From Haematococcus lacustris (taxonomy: Eukaryota > Chlorophyta > Chlorophyceae > Chlamydomonadales > Haematococcaceae), in assembly GCA_030144725.1 (NCBI GenBank), contig JASKMD010000016.1, positions 2,589,573 through 2,653,572 on the forward strand: a stretch of DNA of 64,000 nucleotides. Reading direction: 5' to 3'. The notes below the pieces were generated by a model. It searched no databases and was not told where the DNA came from. It saw only the letters and a program-made list of their open reading frames with translations. Each line of letters starts with the position of its first letter. Position 1 is the stretch's first letter. Both the position numbers and the translations under genes were made by a program. This document shows positions 63,051-64,000 of this stretch, piece by piece.

Positions 63051-64000
63051 AGTGGCACCGTAGCACCTACCTACCTTTTGGCTGCTTGATGACTGCTGCT
63101 GGGAAGGGGGTGGGAGGAGTGAAGGCGGGGAGGGGGGTAAGATGTGGAAGGCAGGAGGCGGGAGGCAGGGAGGCGGGAGGCGTGGAGGCGGGGAGGTGGG
63201 AGGCGGGGAGGCGGCAGGCTCAACCGGGCTGGGCTGGGCGGGGTTGGGTTGGGTTGGGGGCATGGGTTGGGTTGGGTAGGGGCATGGGTTGAGGGCATGG
63301 GCGGATGTGCGGGCGGGGGAGGGAACGGGGGCGGGGGCGGGTGAGGATGAATTGGGAGGGGGTGGTTGTGTAGGGAAAGTGGAGGGGAGGTGCCCATCAG
63401 ACCTGCAACCAAGGGACGTGCACGTGAGGTAGGGTGACCAGGCTGGGCACTGTGTTAGCTATCACCGTGGCCTTTCCTTTGTGGTCCTTCTACCTACTCA
63501 CACCAGGCAACATGTCCCATGCGCCAGTGGGGTGGGACTGCGGTGGGGAGTAGATGGTGTAGGGAAGGGAAGGTGGGGTGAGGTGGGGGCTGCGATGCCA
63601 CGTCAATCGAAGGGTGGGAGAGGGAAAGGGGAGGCTTGACAAGTATGGGAGAGAGGGAGAGGGGGATGGGAGGGGAAAGGGAGAGGGGGAAGGGAGGGGG
63701 AGGGCGTGAGGGTGTGGGCTAGGTTGGGTGGGGTGGGTGGGGTGGGCTTTCTCCTGGCTTCTGGGATGTCAGGGGGGAAGTGACGGGGAGGGGGGAAGTG
63801 GGGGGTGGGTAGAGGTGGAAGTGGAGGGACGAGAAGCTGGGCGTTGGTGGTGGGCGTGGGAAAGGGGAGGGAAAGGGGATGGGGAAGGGTGTGACAATCA
63901 ATCCTACAGCGGGACAAGGGGCATGCTAGCAGTACAGGGTGGTACAGGGTGCCACATACCTGCACTCACCTTTTGCTGGGGTGGGGTGTATATGTGTGTA
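63051..64000. other. G-rich, strand-biased low-complexity sequence
   Basis: The + strand is dominated by GGGAGG, GGGTTGGGTTGGG and GGGGAGGG words, with many potential G-quadruplex sites. Minus-strand frames give Pro/Ser/His-rich ORFs without domains. No gene recognised. Confidence 0.7.

Noticed and set aside
61588..63263. Long minus-strand ORFs (up to 363 codons) of Leu/Pro/Cys
   Set aside because: They follow directly from the CAG/GGGGGGC repeat, with equivalent ORFs in several frames and no domain.

Overview
This is a nuclear window from a eukaryote. GC-rich DNA, short GT-AG introns in almost every gene, dense CAG/CTG and minisatellite tracts, a PHD+BAH ORC1 and Chlamydia-type PMP repeats fused to a membrane domain all point to a chlamydomonadalean green alga. 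Haematococcus is my best guess, from recalled resemblance of the Fanzor-like proteins only; no search was run. Positions 1001-1500 are an assembly gap.

Layout. 1.5-2.3 kb: 3' end of a Ty3/gypsy chromovirus (integrase tail, chromodomain, 3' LTR). 3.0-3.2 kb: a MITE with CACTCC ends. 3.3-4.8 kb: a decayed Fanzor-like gene (eukaryotic TnpB homologue). 5.5-11.9 kb (-): ORC1. 12.3-12.6 kb (-): another Fanzor fragment. 13.1-15.4 kb (-): a non-autonomous Helitron filled with a minisatellite. 15.5-16.5 kb (+): a third Fanzor relic. 16.8-22.7 kb (-): a GAF-domain, Raf/TKL-like protein kinase. 23.3-25.4 kb (-): the best preserved Fanzor-like copy. 25.7-26.0 kb: a duplicated pseudo-exon. 26.1-45.5 kb (+): a gene of about 30 exons encoding a secreted PMP beta-helix ectodomain joined to a polytopic membrane domain; its introns carry microsatellites, a foldback element and a further MITE. 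46.5-51.6 kb: a nest in which a MITE is split by a second MITE and by a second Helitron. 51.8-57.9 kb (-): a complete chromovirus with apparently identical LTRs and a 5-bp target duplication. 58-64 kb: gene-poor sequence with another MITE, hairpin-forming 18-bp repeats, a CAG/GGGGGGC array and a G-rich strand-biased tail.

Three host genes are well supported: ORC1 (replication origin licensing), the GAF-TKL kinase (signalling) and the PMP-membrane protein (cell surface). They are not an operon and show no evident functional link. The rest is mobile DNA. The most notable content is a family of four Fanzor-like RuvC nuclease relics in 25 kb. They share catalytic motifs, lack the first zinc-ribbon cysteine pair, and three of them share a conserved non-coding block just after the stop codon, a candidate guide-RNA scaffold and element end.
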